Assembly (NCBI RefSeq): GCF_014145675.1
Contig: NZ_JACGZW010000005.1
Location: forward strand, 558,001 to 622,000
From: Amycolatopsis dendrobii
GTDB taxonomy: Bacteria; Actinomycetota; Actinomycetes; Mycobacteriales; Pseudonocardiaceae
Direction of reading: 5' to 3'
DNA length: 64,000 nucleotides
The notes beneath the pieces were generated by a model, which had not been told where the DNA came from, ran no database searches, and saw nothing but the letters and a program-made list of their open reading frames with translations. Positions 1 through 7,480 of the stretch are shown here, piece by piece (within the stretch, counting starts at the first letter, position 1; each line of letters opens with the position of its first letter). The position numbers were made by a program, and so were the translations under genes.

Positions 1-214
1 TCGCGAACCGGTCGCCGTGAGCGAACCGCGGTGATCCGGCAATCACCCGGTCTCGGCGGGGATTCATTCGATCGGCCGGAAAACCGGCCGCGACGAGCGG
101 GCGGGGCGGCGTTTCCGCGCAGTTTCCGGCGTGTTCACCCGGCAGCGCGGAAATGCCGCCCCGCTTTCCCGCAGCACTGAATTTGTTTCACCATTTCGTG
201 CTTTCCGGAGCCGC
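1..214. other. intergenic, no gene seen
   Basis: No reading frame here looks like a real gene; open frames on both strands are shadows without family resemblance. The stretch lies downstream of the reverse-strand methyltransferase and contains one short GC-rich hairpin, listed separately. Confidence 0.5.
73..90. terminator. GC-rich hairpin with AAAA loop
   Basis: CGGCCGG and CCGGCCG form a perfect 7-bp stem around a four-A loop. It lies about 125 bases beyond the stop of the reverse-strand methyltransferase, so it may end that transcript. There is no clear U tract, and the role is inferred. Confidence 0.4.
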
Positions 215-847
215 TCAGCCGGGTTTGCGGGCCGAGATCAGCAGGTGCTCCTCCGGCTCCGCCCCGGGCTTGTCCGGCGCGAAGGTCTCCGCCCGGGTCC
301 CGGTCACTTCCAGCCCGGCCGCGCGCACCCGCTCGACCAGCGCGTCCGCCGGGAAGCTCGTGACCCGGATCGAGTGGCCGAGGAAGTCGACCGGGACGTT
401 CTCGACGTCGGAGGGCACCGTGATCAGCGCGAACCTTCCTCCCGGGACCAGCCAGCCGGCGATCCGGCCGAGCGCGCGCTCCGTTTCGGCCCGCGCCAGC
501 TGCAGGAACGGGAAGAACGCGCACACCGCGTCCCAAGACTCCGGTTCCGACTCCCATTCCCGCACGTCGGCCTGCACGAACTCGGCCCCGGGCACCTGCT
601 CGCGGGCGATCCGCACCATCTCCGCGGACACGTCGATCCCGGTCACCCGATGCCCGGCGGCGACGAGATCCGCCGCCACGGGGCGGCCGGTCCCGCTGCC
701 GACGTCGAGCACCCGCGCCGAGGGCGGCAGCACCGCGAGCAACTCCCGCACCGCCGCGTCCACCACCGGCGGGCGGCCGAACGCCTCCTCGTACCCGGCT
801 CCGATCGCGTCGAACAGTTCCGCCGCGGTAGTCAGTTCCTCGGACAT
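215..847 (-). CDS. class I SAM-dependent methyltransferase
   Basis: A 210-residue protein of typical size for small cytoplasmic methyltransferases. The SAM-binding motif I, VLDVGSGTGR, lies at residues 46-55. An acidic residue after the second strand (GIDVSAEM) and the post-motif GWLVPGGRFALIT follow in the usual order, matching the methyltransferase 11/25 fold. The substrate cannot be told from sequence. It starts at ATG 847 and ends at TGA 215-217. It lies 33 bases downstream of a DUF1648-like membrane protein on the same strand and may share its transcript, although the two products have no obvious link. Confidence 0.85.
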   Translation of the reverse strand: MSEELTTAAELFDAIGAGYEEAFGRPPVVDAAVRELLAVLPPSARVLDVGSGTGRPVAADLVAAGHRVTGIDVSAEMVRIAREQVPGAEFVQADVREWESEPESWDAVCAFFPFLQLARAETERALGRIAGWLVPGGRFALITVPSDVENVPVDFLGHSIRVTSFPADALVERVRAAGLEVTGTRAETFAPDKPGAEPEEHLLISARKPG

Positions 848-880
848 CCCAGATTCCCCTCGCCGTCGAAGGAACCCAGG

Positions 881-1993
881 CTATCCGCCGCGGGAAGGCA
901 GTTCGACGACGCCGAACCCGGCCAGCGCGGCGAAAGCCGCGAGTGCCCCGAGGATCGCCCAGCTGATCGGGTTGCCGAGGTTGAGCGTCCAGGAGACGCC
1001 CGAGCGCCGGTGCACGAGAAGGGCCGGGTCGCCGCGGTTGACGTAGACCATGCCTGCGAGGCGCCAGTACCGGTCGTCGTCGCGCTGCACGCGGCCGGAG
1101 TCTTCTTCGTCCGCGGGCAGCCGGTGCCCCGCGTCGCCGGCCCGGAACGCGAACGCCACCCACGCGATTGCCGCGGCGGCAAGAGGCAGGTAGCTGACGA
1201 CGGTCGCGCCTGTCGTGGCCGGGACGATCTCCCACACCTCCAGCGACGCCACCAGCAAGCTCGCGGCCGCACATCCGGCGGTGCCGAACAGCAGCCGCAG
1301 CACCCCGGCGAGGTAGCCGCGGTATCGGGCGGCCGAGGCGGCAGGCTGTGCCGCGTCGAGTTCCGGCCGGGCACGAGGGAGGGCGAAGCCCAGCAGACCG
1401 ACGAGGACGATGATCAGCAGCTGCGCGGTGACGGTCGCGAAGGCGTGGCCGACTGTCGTCTCGCTGCGCCGAGCGGGGTCGACGATCATTCCGTTCGGCG
1501 TCGGCAGTGTCGCGGGCAGAGCGCCGTAGCGCCAGGCCCCGATCGCCGCGGTGATCGCGAACAGCGCTGCCGCCGGAGCCAGAAGAATCCACTGTGGACG
1601 GACGGGGTCGGTGCGCAGGGAGGTGTCGGCCGCGACTGCCTGACGGGTGCCGGAATACCAGTCGCCGTCCCGTTTCGCGGCGGCTACTCTGCGGTGCTCC
1701 CGGTAGCCGAGCCCGCAGCAAGCGGCCGCGAGAACCGGTGCGACGAACGCGGCCGCCGATTCCCAGCGCAGTCCGGCTGAAGCGAAAGCGACCAAGACGA
1801 ACGCGAGAGTGCCGACCACCAGCACTCCGCGCGCGTACCGATGGTGCGCGCGGATGATCTCCGGTTCGGCCATGCGCGCGGCCGGGACGCGGACACCGAA
1901 CGGAAGCGTCGGCCGGGCCAGCGCGGGAGCCGCCCAGAACGCGGCGGCCAGCAGCGCGACCAGCGCGAGATCCAGGCAGACCGACGACGTCAC
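881..1993 (-). CDS. DUF1648-like multi-span membrane protein
   Basis: About 370 residues with several hydrophobic spans: one at the N-terminus, two around residues 60-110, further spans across the middle and one near the C-terminus. The segment ending in LPTPNGMIVD, between membrane spans, resembles DUF1648-type proteins. These often sit next to YtrA-type GntR regulators and act in envelope stress. I chose GTG at 1993 because it overlaps the GntR stop as GTGA, indicating translational coupling. Longer upstream frames would run through the regulator. The substrate is unknown, and the family call rests on general layout rather than a decisive motif. Confidence 0.7.
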   Translation of the reverse strand: MTSSVCLDLALVALLAAAFWAAPALARPTLPFGVRVPAARMAEPEIIRAHHRYARGVLVVGTLAFVLVAFASAGLRWESAAAFVAPVLAAACCGLGYREHRRVAAAKRDGDWYSGTRQAVAADTSLRTDPVRPQWILLAPAAALFAITAAIGAWRYGALPATLPTPNGMIVDPARRSETTVGHAFATVTAQLLIIVLVGLLGFALPRARPELDAAQPAASAARYRGYLAGVLRLLFGTAGCAAASLLVASLEVWEIVPATTGATVVSYLPLAAAAIAWVAFAFRAGDAGHRLPADEEDSGRVQRDDDRYWRLAGMVYVNRGDPALLVHRRSGVSWTLNLGNPISWAILGALAAFAALAGFGVVELPSRGG

Positions 1994-2385
1994 GACGGAG
2001 CCTTGGCGCGGAAGGATTCGAGCACCGTGCCGCAGCGGGCGGTCACCTCGCCGGCGTCCAGCCCGAGCGCGACGGCCTCGGCCAGGAGCGTGCGGAGGCG
2101 TTCCTGCCATTCGTCGGCGAATCCGGGTTCGGCGGGACCGGACCGGGCGTCGCGGCGGATCACCGCGCCGCTCTTGCGGTTGATGCGGATCAGACCCTGC
2201 GCGCGGAGCAGGTCGTAGGCCTTGTTCACGGTGTGGAAGTTGATGCCGAGGTCGGCGCCGAGCTGCCGGGTGGAGGGCAGCGCGTCGCCCTCGGCGAGGT
2301 CGCCGTCGGCGATCGCCTCCACGATCCGGTCCCGGATCTGCAGGTAGATCGGCGTCTCGCGGTCGAGATCCAAAGTCAGCAGCAC
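1990..2385 (-). CDS. GntR-family regulator, YtrA type
   Basis: The opening LLTLDLDRETPIYLQIRD and the winged helix with LPSTRQLGADLGINFHTVNKAYDLL are typical of the short YtrA subgroup, which has a DNA-binding domain and only a small C-terminal dimerisation part. This form has 131 residues. GTG 2385 fits the usual family N-terminus; an ATG at 2409 would add eight residues but would overlap the probable operator. The gene lies divergent from a PH-like protein plus ABC exporter operon and is coupled to the membrane protein behind it. It probably represses both directions in response to cell-envelope stress, as YtrA does in Bacillus. Confidence 0.9.
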   Translation of the reverse strand: MLLTLDLDRETPIYLQIRDRIVEAIADGDLAEGDALPSTRQLGADLGINFHTVNKAYDLLRAQGLIRINRKSGAVIRRDARSGPAEPGFADEWQERLRTLLAEAVALGLDAGEVTARCGTVLESFRAKAPS

Positions 2386-2397
2386 CCGTCCAGGATA

Positions 2398-2422
2398 TCT
2401 GCTATACATCTAATAGAACAGA
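2398..2422. promoter_or_regulatory. candidate operator between ytrA-like genes
   Basis: An imperfect inverted repeat pairs TCTGCTAT (2398-2405) with ATAGAACAGA (2413-2422), an AT-rich island in GC-rich surroundings. It lies between the divergent GntR gene and the ABC operon, where a YtrA-type repressor should bind. Binding is inferred. Confidence 0.5.
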
Positions 2423-2442
2423 TAACGCAGGAGGTGGTGGCG

Positions 2443-2790
2443 ATGGCGACGGCCGAGATCGTCGGCGACGAACTCCGGGTGCGGTTCGCCCGCTGGGAGC
2501 GGTTCGCGGTGCGGCGCGAAGAAATCACGGTTCCGCTGGCCAGGATCCGGACGGCCGAACAGATCGGGAACCCGTTGGCCCGCACCCGCGGCGGCCGGAT
2601 CGGCATGCTGGTCAGCGGGGTGTTCAAGGTCGGGGTCTGGGGGCTGGGCACCGGGACGCGCCAGCTGGTGTCGGTGCGCCGGTCCGGGCCTGCGCTGCGC
2701 ATCGTCCTCGACGACGCGGAGTTCGCTGAACTGCTGCTCAGCCTGCCCGATGCGGCCGAGCTGGCCGACGCGCTCAAGGCTCGCGCATGA
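2443..2790 (+). CDS. small PH-like hypothetical protein
   Basis: A 115-residue soluble protein with alternating short beta strands and a final helix (LLLSLPDAAELADALKARA), resembling small bacterial pleckstrin-like domains; I do not recognise a named family. ATG 2443 follows a perfect AGGAGG at 2429-2434. The stop overlaps the ABC ATPase start as ATGA, so it is the first gene of a three-gene operon divergent from the GntR regulator. It may help sense or anchor the exporter at the membrane, but that is inferred from position alone. Confidence 0.75.
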   Translation: MATAEIVGDELRVRFARWERFAVRREEITVPLARIRTAEQIGNPLARTRGGRIGMLVSGVFKVGVWGLGTGTRQLVSVRRSGPALRIVLDDAEFAELLLSLPDAAELADALKARA

Positions 2791-3668
2791 GCATCGCCGT
2801 CCAAGATCTGACCAAACGATTCGGCGCGACGCCCGCGGTCGCCGAGCTGACGTTTTCCGCGAGCCCTGGGGAGATCACCGGGTTCCTCGGGCCGAACGGC
2901 TCCGGGAAGACGACCACGATGCGGATGCTTCTCGGCCTGGTCCGGCCGGACTCCGGGACCGCGACGATCGACGGTCTCCGGTACGCCGAGTTGCCGCATC
3001 CGGTCCGCGCCGTCGGTGCTGTGCTCGACGGGGCCGAGCCGCATCCGGCGTGTTCTGCGCGTGAGCATCTGCGCGTCTGCGCCGCGATGGCGCGGCTGCC
3101 TCGGCGGCGCGTCGACGAGGTGCTGGAGCAACTGGAGATGACCGGCTTCGCGGGGCGGCCCTCGCGCGGCTATTCCACTGGCATGCGGCGGCGGCTCAGT
3201 CTCGCGACAGCGTTGCTCGGCGATCCGCCGGTGCTGGTGCTCGACGAACCGGGCAACGGGCTGGACCCGCGGGGCATGGCGTGGTTGCGCGACCTGCTCA
3301 CCGGGTTCGCCGCGGGCGGGCGCACGGTGCTGGTTTCCAGTCATGTGCTCAGCGAACTGGAGCAGATCGCCGGGCAGGTCGTGGTCATCCGCGACGGTCG
3401 CCTCGTCGCCACCGGGACCGTAGCGGACCTGTCCGCCTCGACCGCGTCCGTCGCGCTTGTCCGTTCCCCTGACGCCGACGAACTCGCTCGGGCGCTGGGC
3501 GGAACTGCCGAGCGGATCGCGCCGGATCTCCTTCGGGTCCGCGGGATCGGCACCGCCGAGATCGCGGACCGGGCGGCCGCGGCGGGACTCCGGATTCACG
3601 AGCTGACACCGGAAAAACCCGGCCTGGAACAGGTTTTCCTCGCCCTCACCGCGGGCGAGCGGCGATGA
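2787..3668 (+). CDS. ABC transporter ATP-binding protein
   Basis: A 293-residue single-nucleotide-binding-domain ATPase. Walker A (GPNGSGKTT) is at residues 35-43, Walker B with its catalytic glutamate (VLVLDE) at 149-154, and the H-loop in VLVSSHVLSEL. The signature is YSTGMRRRL near 129 instead of LSGG(Q/M), a variant common in drug/lantibiotic-type exporters of the CcmA/DrrA class. A C-terminal extension follows, as in that class. Overlaps of 4 bases with both neighbours couple it to the PH-like protein and the permease. It energises export of an unknown substrate. Confidence 0.93.
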   Translation: MSIAVQDLTKRFGATPAVAELTFSASPGEITGFLGPNGSGKTTTMRMLLGLVRPDSGTATIDGLRYAELPHPVRAVGAVLDGAEPHPACSAREHLRVCAAMARLPRRRVDEVLEQLEMTGFAGRPSRGYSTGMRRRLSLATALLGDPPVLVLDEPGNGLDPRGMAWLRDLLTGFAAGGRTVLVSSHVLSELEQIAGQVVVIRDGRLVATGTVADLSASTASVALVRSPDADELARALGGTAERIAPDLLRVRGIGTAEIADRAAAAGLRIHELTPEKPGLEQVFLALTAGERR

Positions 3669-4453
3669 TCGCCGCGGAACTCCGCCGGTTGTGCTCCACC
3701 CGGCTGTGGCTGTGGGCGCTCGTCACGGCCGCGGCGTGCGGCGGCGGACTGGTCGGGCTGATCGGCGTGATCGGCCCGCAGCACGTCCAGCCGCCGATGC
3801 CGGGTCTCGACACCGCCGCCGGGGTGCGGAATGTCCTCGGCATGGCGACCGTGACAGTCCTGTTCCCGGCCGTCTTCGGCACTGTCGCGATGACGTCGGA
3901 ATACCGGCACCGCACGATTTCCGTCACGTTCCTCTTCGCACCGCGCCGCTGGCGGATCCTCGTCGCGAAACTCGCGGCGTTCGCCATCGGCGGGCTCTGC
4001 TACGGCGTCGTCACTGCGGCCGCCGCCGGGCTCGCGCTCTACGGAAGCGCCGCCGTCCACGGAGTGACTGTCGGCCTCGCGCCGGGAACAGTCCTCGAAC
4101 TTCTGCTCCGGATCGCCGCCGCGATGACGATCTACACCGTGCTGGGCGTGGGAATCGGTGCGCTGCTGCGGAACCAAGTCGCCGCGCTGGCGGTCGTGAT
4201 CGGATATCTGTACCTGGTGGAGATCGCGCTGCTCGCCATTCCGGGCGTGAACGCGATCTATCCCTTCCTTCCCGGCGGAGCCACCGCGGCGCTCACCGAA
4301 TTCGGTTACCTCGCCGACGCGCTGGCCCAGCAGACCGGCCACGCGGGCGGACAGCTGCTGCCCACCGCGGGCGGCGCGCTCGTTCTCCTCGGCTACGCAC
4401 TGGTCGCGGCCGGACTGGCGGTCGCGTTCCCGCTTCGCCGGGATGTCACTTGA
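3665..4453 (+). CDS. ABC transporter permease
   Basis: A 262-residue integral membrane protein with about six spans: one near residues 15-35, others around 55-75, 105-130, 140-170 and 180-200, and a last at the C-terminus. The pattern TSEYRHRTISVTFLFAPRR between spans is typical of ABC-2 type permeases paired with DrrA-like ATPases. It overlaps the ATPase by 4 bases and is the last gene of the GntR-controlled operon. Its 3' end overlaps the converging ornithine-cyclodeaminase-like gene by 8 bases. Substrate unknown. Confidence 0.88.
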   Translation: MIAAELRRLCSTRLWLWALVTAAACGGGLVGLIGVIGPQHVQPPMPGLDTAAGVRNVLGMATVTVLFPAVFGTVAMTSEYRHRTISVTFLFAPRRWRILVAKLAAFAIGGLCYGVVTAAAAGLALYGSAAVHGVTVGLAPGTVLELLLRIAAAMTIYTVLGVGIGALLRNQVAALAVVIGYLYLVEIALLAIPGVNAIYPFLPGGATAALTEFGYLADALAQQTGHAGGQLLPTAGGALVLLGYALVAAGLAVAFPLRRDVT

Positions 4454-5327
4454 CCGCTTCGTAGACGGCCGCCGCGACCGCCAGATCCTCCCAAGCCATT
4501 CCGACGCTCTTGAACAGCCGAGGACCCGGCGGCACCGCAGCACCCTGGGCCAGCGCGGCGAGCGAGACAAGGTCGTCCGCGGCAAGGGCGCCGGATTCCA
4601 TTGCCATTACGACATCCCCGGCCTCGCGGGTAGCCGCGCCGATGCCTTCGACGACCACTGTGGATCGTCCGATGAGGACATCGTCGACCTCGCGAGCGTC
4701 GGGTTCGTGCGAGCCGACGGCTACCACGGTGGCGTGCTCGGGGACCTTCGCTCCGTCGAACACGGGGGTGCGCGACGAGGTGCAGCAGGCGATCAGATCA
4801 GCTGCGGACACGTCGTCGGGAGTGCCCGCGCGGGCGAACGGGTACTGCGCGGCGAAAGCTTGCGCACGCTCCGCATTGCGGCCGACGACCACTACGTCCC
4901 GCACCGGTCGCACGGCACGGAAAGCTTCGATGTGGCTTTGCGCTTGCGGACCGGTCCCGAACACCACCAGGCGTTCCGCGTCCGGCACTGCCAGCAGGTC
5001 CACGGCCACCGCGGAAACAGCCGCCGTGCGCACCGACGTGAGCGCGACGCCGTCGAGGAGGGCCATGGGGGTGAGCGTCGGGCCGTCCATCAGCAGGTAG
5101 TGGCCTTGGATCCGCGGCAGGCCTCGCGCCGGGTTGTCCGGGGCGACGGAAGCGACCTTGACCCCGGCATAGCGGTCCCAGAACGCGGGCATCAGCAGAA
5201 ACTGCCCGGTGGGCACGGGTACGACGGACCGCGGCGGGTCCTGGTCCGGGTCCAGGCCGCCGGTCAAGGCGGCGCGGATGGCGTCGACGGCTTGGTTCAC
5301 GGTCGGTCGGGCGTCGAGCAGCAGCAC
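4446..5327 (-). CDS. ornithine cyclodeaminase/mu-crystallin family enzyme
   Basis: A 293-residue protein with the family fold: a substrate domain with the lysine in GVKVAS (K57) and LTSVRTAAVSAVA (about 97-109), then a Rossmann domain with VVFGTGPQAQSH (about 121-132). Members deaminate ornithine to proline or reduce cyclic imines such as delta-1-piperideine-2-carboxylate, or make amino acids for natural products. The reaction cannot be chosen here. GTG 5327 gives the usual N-terminus. The gene is divergent from a FadR-type regulator and MFS transporter, suggesting coupled metabolism and transport of an amino acid. Confidence 0.85.
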   Translation of the reverse strand: MLLLDARPTVNQAVDAIRAALTGGLDPDQDPPRSVVPVPTGQFLLMPAFWDRYAGVKVASVAPDNPARGLPRIQGHYLLMDGPTLTPMALLDGVALTSVRTAAVSAVAVDLLAVPDAERLVVFGTGPQAQSHIEAFRAVRPVRDVVVVGRNAERAQAFAAQYPFARAGTPDDVSAADLIACCTSSRTPVFDGAKVPEHATVVAVGSHEPDAREVDDVLIGRSTVVVEGIGAATREAGDVVMAMESGALAADDLVSLAALAQGAAVPPGPRLFKSVGMAWEDLAVAAAVYEAVK

Positions 5328-5381
5328 CCGAGGAGCATCGCACACGCCCCCGACAAACCAGCTGAGCCGCAGGTCACAACG

Positions 5382-5411
5382 GCTTAGATACAAGCTGGGA
5401 TGCATGTTAGC
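5382..5411. promoter_or_regulatory. weak operator candidate for FadR-type regulator
   Basis: GCTTAGATACAA and ATGCATGTTAGC form a degenerate inverted repeat (8 of 12 pairs) in the 72-base gap between the cyclodeaminase-like gene and the regulator. It overlaps the regulator's ATG, suggesting autoregulation. Low confidence because several pairs are lost. Confidence 0.3.
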
Positions 5412-6059
5412 GTCGCACCTGTGAACGCGTCGAAACCCGCCGCCGACCGCGCGTACGAGCTCACGAAGGAACTCGTGCTCACCGGCGAACTGCCCGGCGG
5501 CCACCTGTTCAGCGAGGGCGAGATCGCCGAGCGGCTCGGGGTGAGCCGGACGCCGGTCCGCGAGGCGTTCCTGCGGCTGCAGGTCGAGGGGCTGCTCAAC
5601 CTGATCCCGAAGCGCGGCGCGATCGTCGTGCCGATCACCCCGGGCGAGGCCGAGGACGTGCTCGAAGCCCGCGAGGCGGTCGAAAGCGCGGCAGTACAAC
5701 GGCTGGGCCGTCGTCCGGAGCTGATCCCGGCGGCGCTCGAGCAACTGCGTGCGGTGCTGGACGTCCAGCGGCAGCACGCGGACGCGGGCGACGTGCCCGC
5801 GTTCGCGGAAGCCGACGCCCTGTTCCACCGCACGATCGTCGAGGCGGGCGGCAACGCATTGCTGCTCGCCTTCTACACGACGCTCGCCGACCGGCAGCGC
5901 CGGATGAACGTCCACGCGCTCGCGCCGATCCCGGCACGCCTGCCGCGGGTCGTCGGCGAGCACGAAGACCTCCTGAACATCATCGCGGAGGCCGGGACGA
6001 AGGCCGACACCTTCGCCCCGGCCCTGCGCGCACACTTGGATTCGGTGCACCGTCGATGA
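5400..6059 (+). CDS. GntR-family regulator, FadR/FCD type
   Basis: A 219-residue two-domain regulator. The winged helix has RLGVSRTPVREAFLRLQ at about 43-59, followed by an all-helical FCD effector domain with metal-site residues in FHRTIVEAGGN and VVGEHEDLLN. FCD regulators usually sense carboxylic acids or amino acids. ATG 5400 is used; an in-frame GTG at 5421 is possible. It overlaps the MFS gene as ATGA and is divergent from the cyclodeaminase-like enzyme, so it most likely controls both. Confidence 0.92.
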   Translation: MHVSVAPVNASKPAADRAYELTKELVLTGELPGGHLFSEGEIAERLGVSRTPVREAFLRLQVEGLLNLIPKRGAIVVPITPGEAEDVLEAREAVESAAVQRLGRRPELIPAALEQLRAVLDVQRQHADAGDVPAFAEADALFHRTIVEAGGNALLLAFYTTLADRQRRMNVHALAPIPARLPRVVGEHEDLLNIIAEAGTKADTFAPALRAHLDSVHRR

Positions 6060-7273
6060 CCACTACTGCTGACCCCCTGCCCGACACACCCGAAACGACC
6101 ACTCGCCCGGCCTGGTTTCCGGCCGCCGCGGCGGTGTTCGCGGCCGGATGGGGCGGCAACCAGTTCACCCCGCTGCTCGTGATGTACCACGCCGCGGGCT
6201 ACTCCGCGTTCACCGTCGACGCCCTGCTCGGCGCGTACGTCGTCGGCCTCGTGCCGGGGCTGCTGCTGTCCGGCGGACTGTCCAATCGGTACGGTCGCCG
6301 CCCGGTGATGTTCGCCGGCACCGTGTTGTCGCTGCTGGCGAGCGTGCTGCTGGCGCTCGGCCCGGCCGGCGCCGGGTGGATCGCCGCGGGCCGGTTCCTC
6401 TCCGGGATCGCGGTCGCGGTCGCGATGGCCGTCGGCTCCACCTGGATCAAGGAGCTCGCCGACGCCGACCCGTACAGCGCGGCCGACACGGGCACCCGCC
6501 GCGCGGCACTGTGCCTGACACTCGGGCTCGGCATCGGGCCGGGCGTCGCCGGAGCGCTCGCGCAATGGGGTCCGTGGCCGATGGTCCTCCCCTACCTGGT
6601 CCACATCGGACTCGCGCTGGTCTCGCTGCTCGCGGTCACGCGCAGTCCGGAAACGCTCGCTGTCCGGACCGGCTCGGTCCGCGCCGCATTGCCCGCCACC
6701 GCGCGGCATCCGCGGTTCCGCCGGGTGATCCTGCCCGCCGCGCCGTGGATCTTCGGCTCGTGCGGCGTGGCGTACGCGATCCTGCCGCAGCTCGTCGAGC
6801 ACCAGACCGGGTCGTGGGCGCTGGCCTACTCCACCTTGCTCACCGTCTGCGCGATCGGCGCGGGCGTGGGGATTCAGCCGATCGCCAAGCGGGTCGACCG
6901 CGCCACCAGCGCCCGCGCCGTGCTCACCGGGATGGCGGTGCTCTGCGTCGGACTCGTCCTGAGCGTCTTCGCGGCAGCGGAGGAATCGCCGTGGATCGCG
7001 CTCGGCGCGGCGGTCGTGCTGGGCGCCGCTTACGGCATCGTCGTGGTGTCCGGACTGCTGGAATTGCAACGTCTCGCCCGGCCGGACGAAATCGCGGAAC
7101 TCACCGGCGTGTACTACGCGCTGGCGTATGTCGGATTCCTCTTGCCGTCACTTCTGGCGGCACTGAACGCAGTAGCGGGCTACCCGGTGCTGCTCGCCTG
7201 CGTCGCACTGGTCGCCATCGCGGGAACCCTTGTGGTGACGCGACACTCGCGCCGGCACCTCCCCCAGGACTGA
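6056..7273 (+). CDS. MFS transporter
   Basis: A 405-residue protein with about twelve membrane spans and the loop 2-3 motif SNRYGRRPVMF near residues 77-87, typical of proton-driven major facilitator transporters. A central loop (residues about 190-220) separates two six-helix halves. It is translationally coupled to the FadR-type regulator and followed by a strong hairpin at 7281-7336. By context it may export or import the substrate or product of the neighbouring cyclodeaminase-like enzyme; direction and substrate are not visible. Confidence 0.9.
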   Translation: MTTTADPLPDTPETTTRPAWFPAAAAVFAAGWGGNQFTPLLVMYHAAGYSAFTVDALLGAYVVGLVPGLLLSGGLSNRYGRRPVMFAGTVLSLLASVLLALGPAGAGWIAAGRFLSGIAVAVAMAVGSTWIKELADADPYSAADTGTRRAALCLTLGLGIGPGVAGALAQWGPWPMVLPYLVHIGLALVSLLAVTRSPETLAVRTGSVRAALPATARHPRFRRVILPAAPWIFGSCGVAYAILPQLVEHQTGSWALAYSTLLTVCAIGAGVGIQPIAKRVDRATSARAVLTGMAVLCVGLVLSVFAAAEESPWIALGAAVVLGAAYGIVVVSGLLELQRLARPDEIAELTGVYYALAYVGFLLPSLLAALNAVAGYPVLLACVALVAIAGTLVVTRHSRRHLPQD

Positions 7274-7280
7274 CCCCGAT

Positions 7281-7336
7281 TCCGGCAAACGGGACCGAAT
7301 GCGCGACCGCGCGGAAATTCGGTCCCGTTTGCCGGA
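7281..7336. terminator. 20-bp perfect hairpin terminator
   Basis: The arms at 7281-7300 and 7317-7336 are perfectly complementary over 20 bases, with a 16-base loop, followed by TTTGTTTCCC. It begins 8 bases after the MFS stop and probably ends that transcript. It does not share the GGAATC-N-GATTCC core of the palindromes found elsewhere in the window. Confidence 0.8.
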
Positions 7337-7480
7337 TTTGTTTCCCACTATTGTCGCTTGTGGATCGTGCGGGAGTCGGAAAGAGTTCTGCTACTGGGAA
7401 ATCGAGCGCGGCACGAGTGCGCCCGATTTCGTCGGGGCCGGTAACTCACGAACCCTTCTAGCAGGAAGTGGGAACTGCAC

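Noticed and set aside
131..1780. Long open frames on both strands over the methyltransferase and membrane protein
   Set aside because: Arg/Pro-rich composition without motifs. The reverse-strand genes at 215-847 and 881-1993 explain the region.
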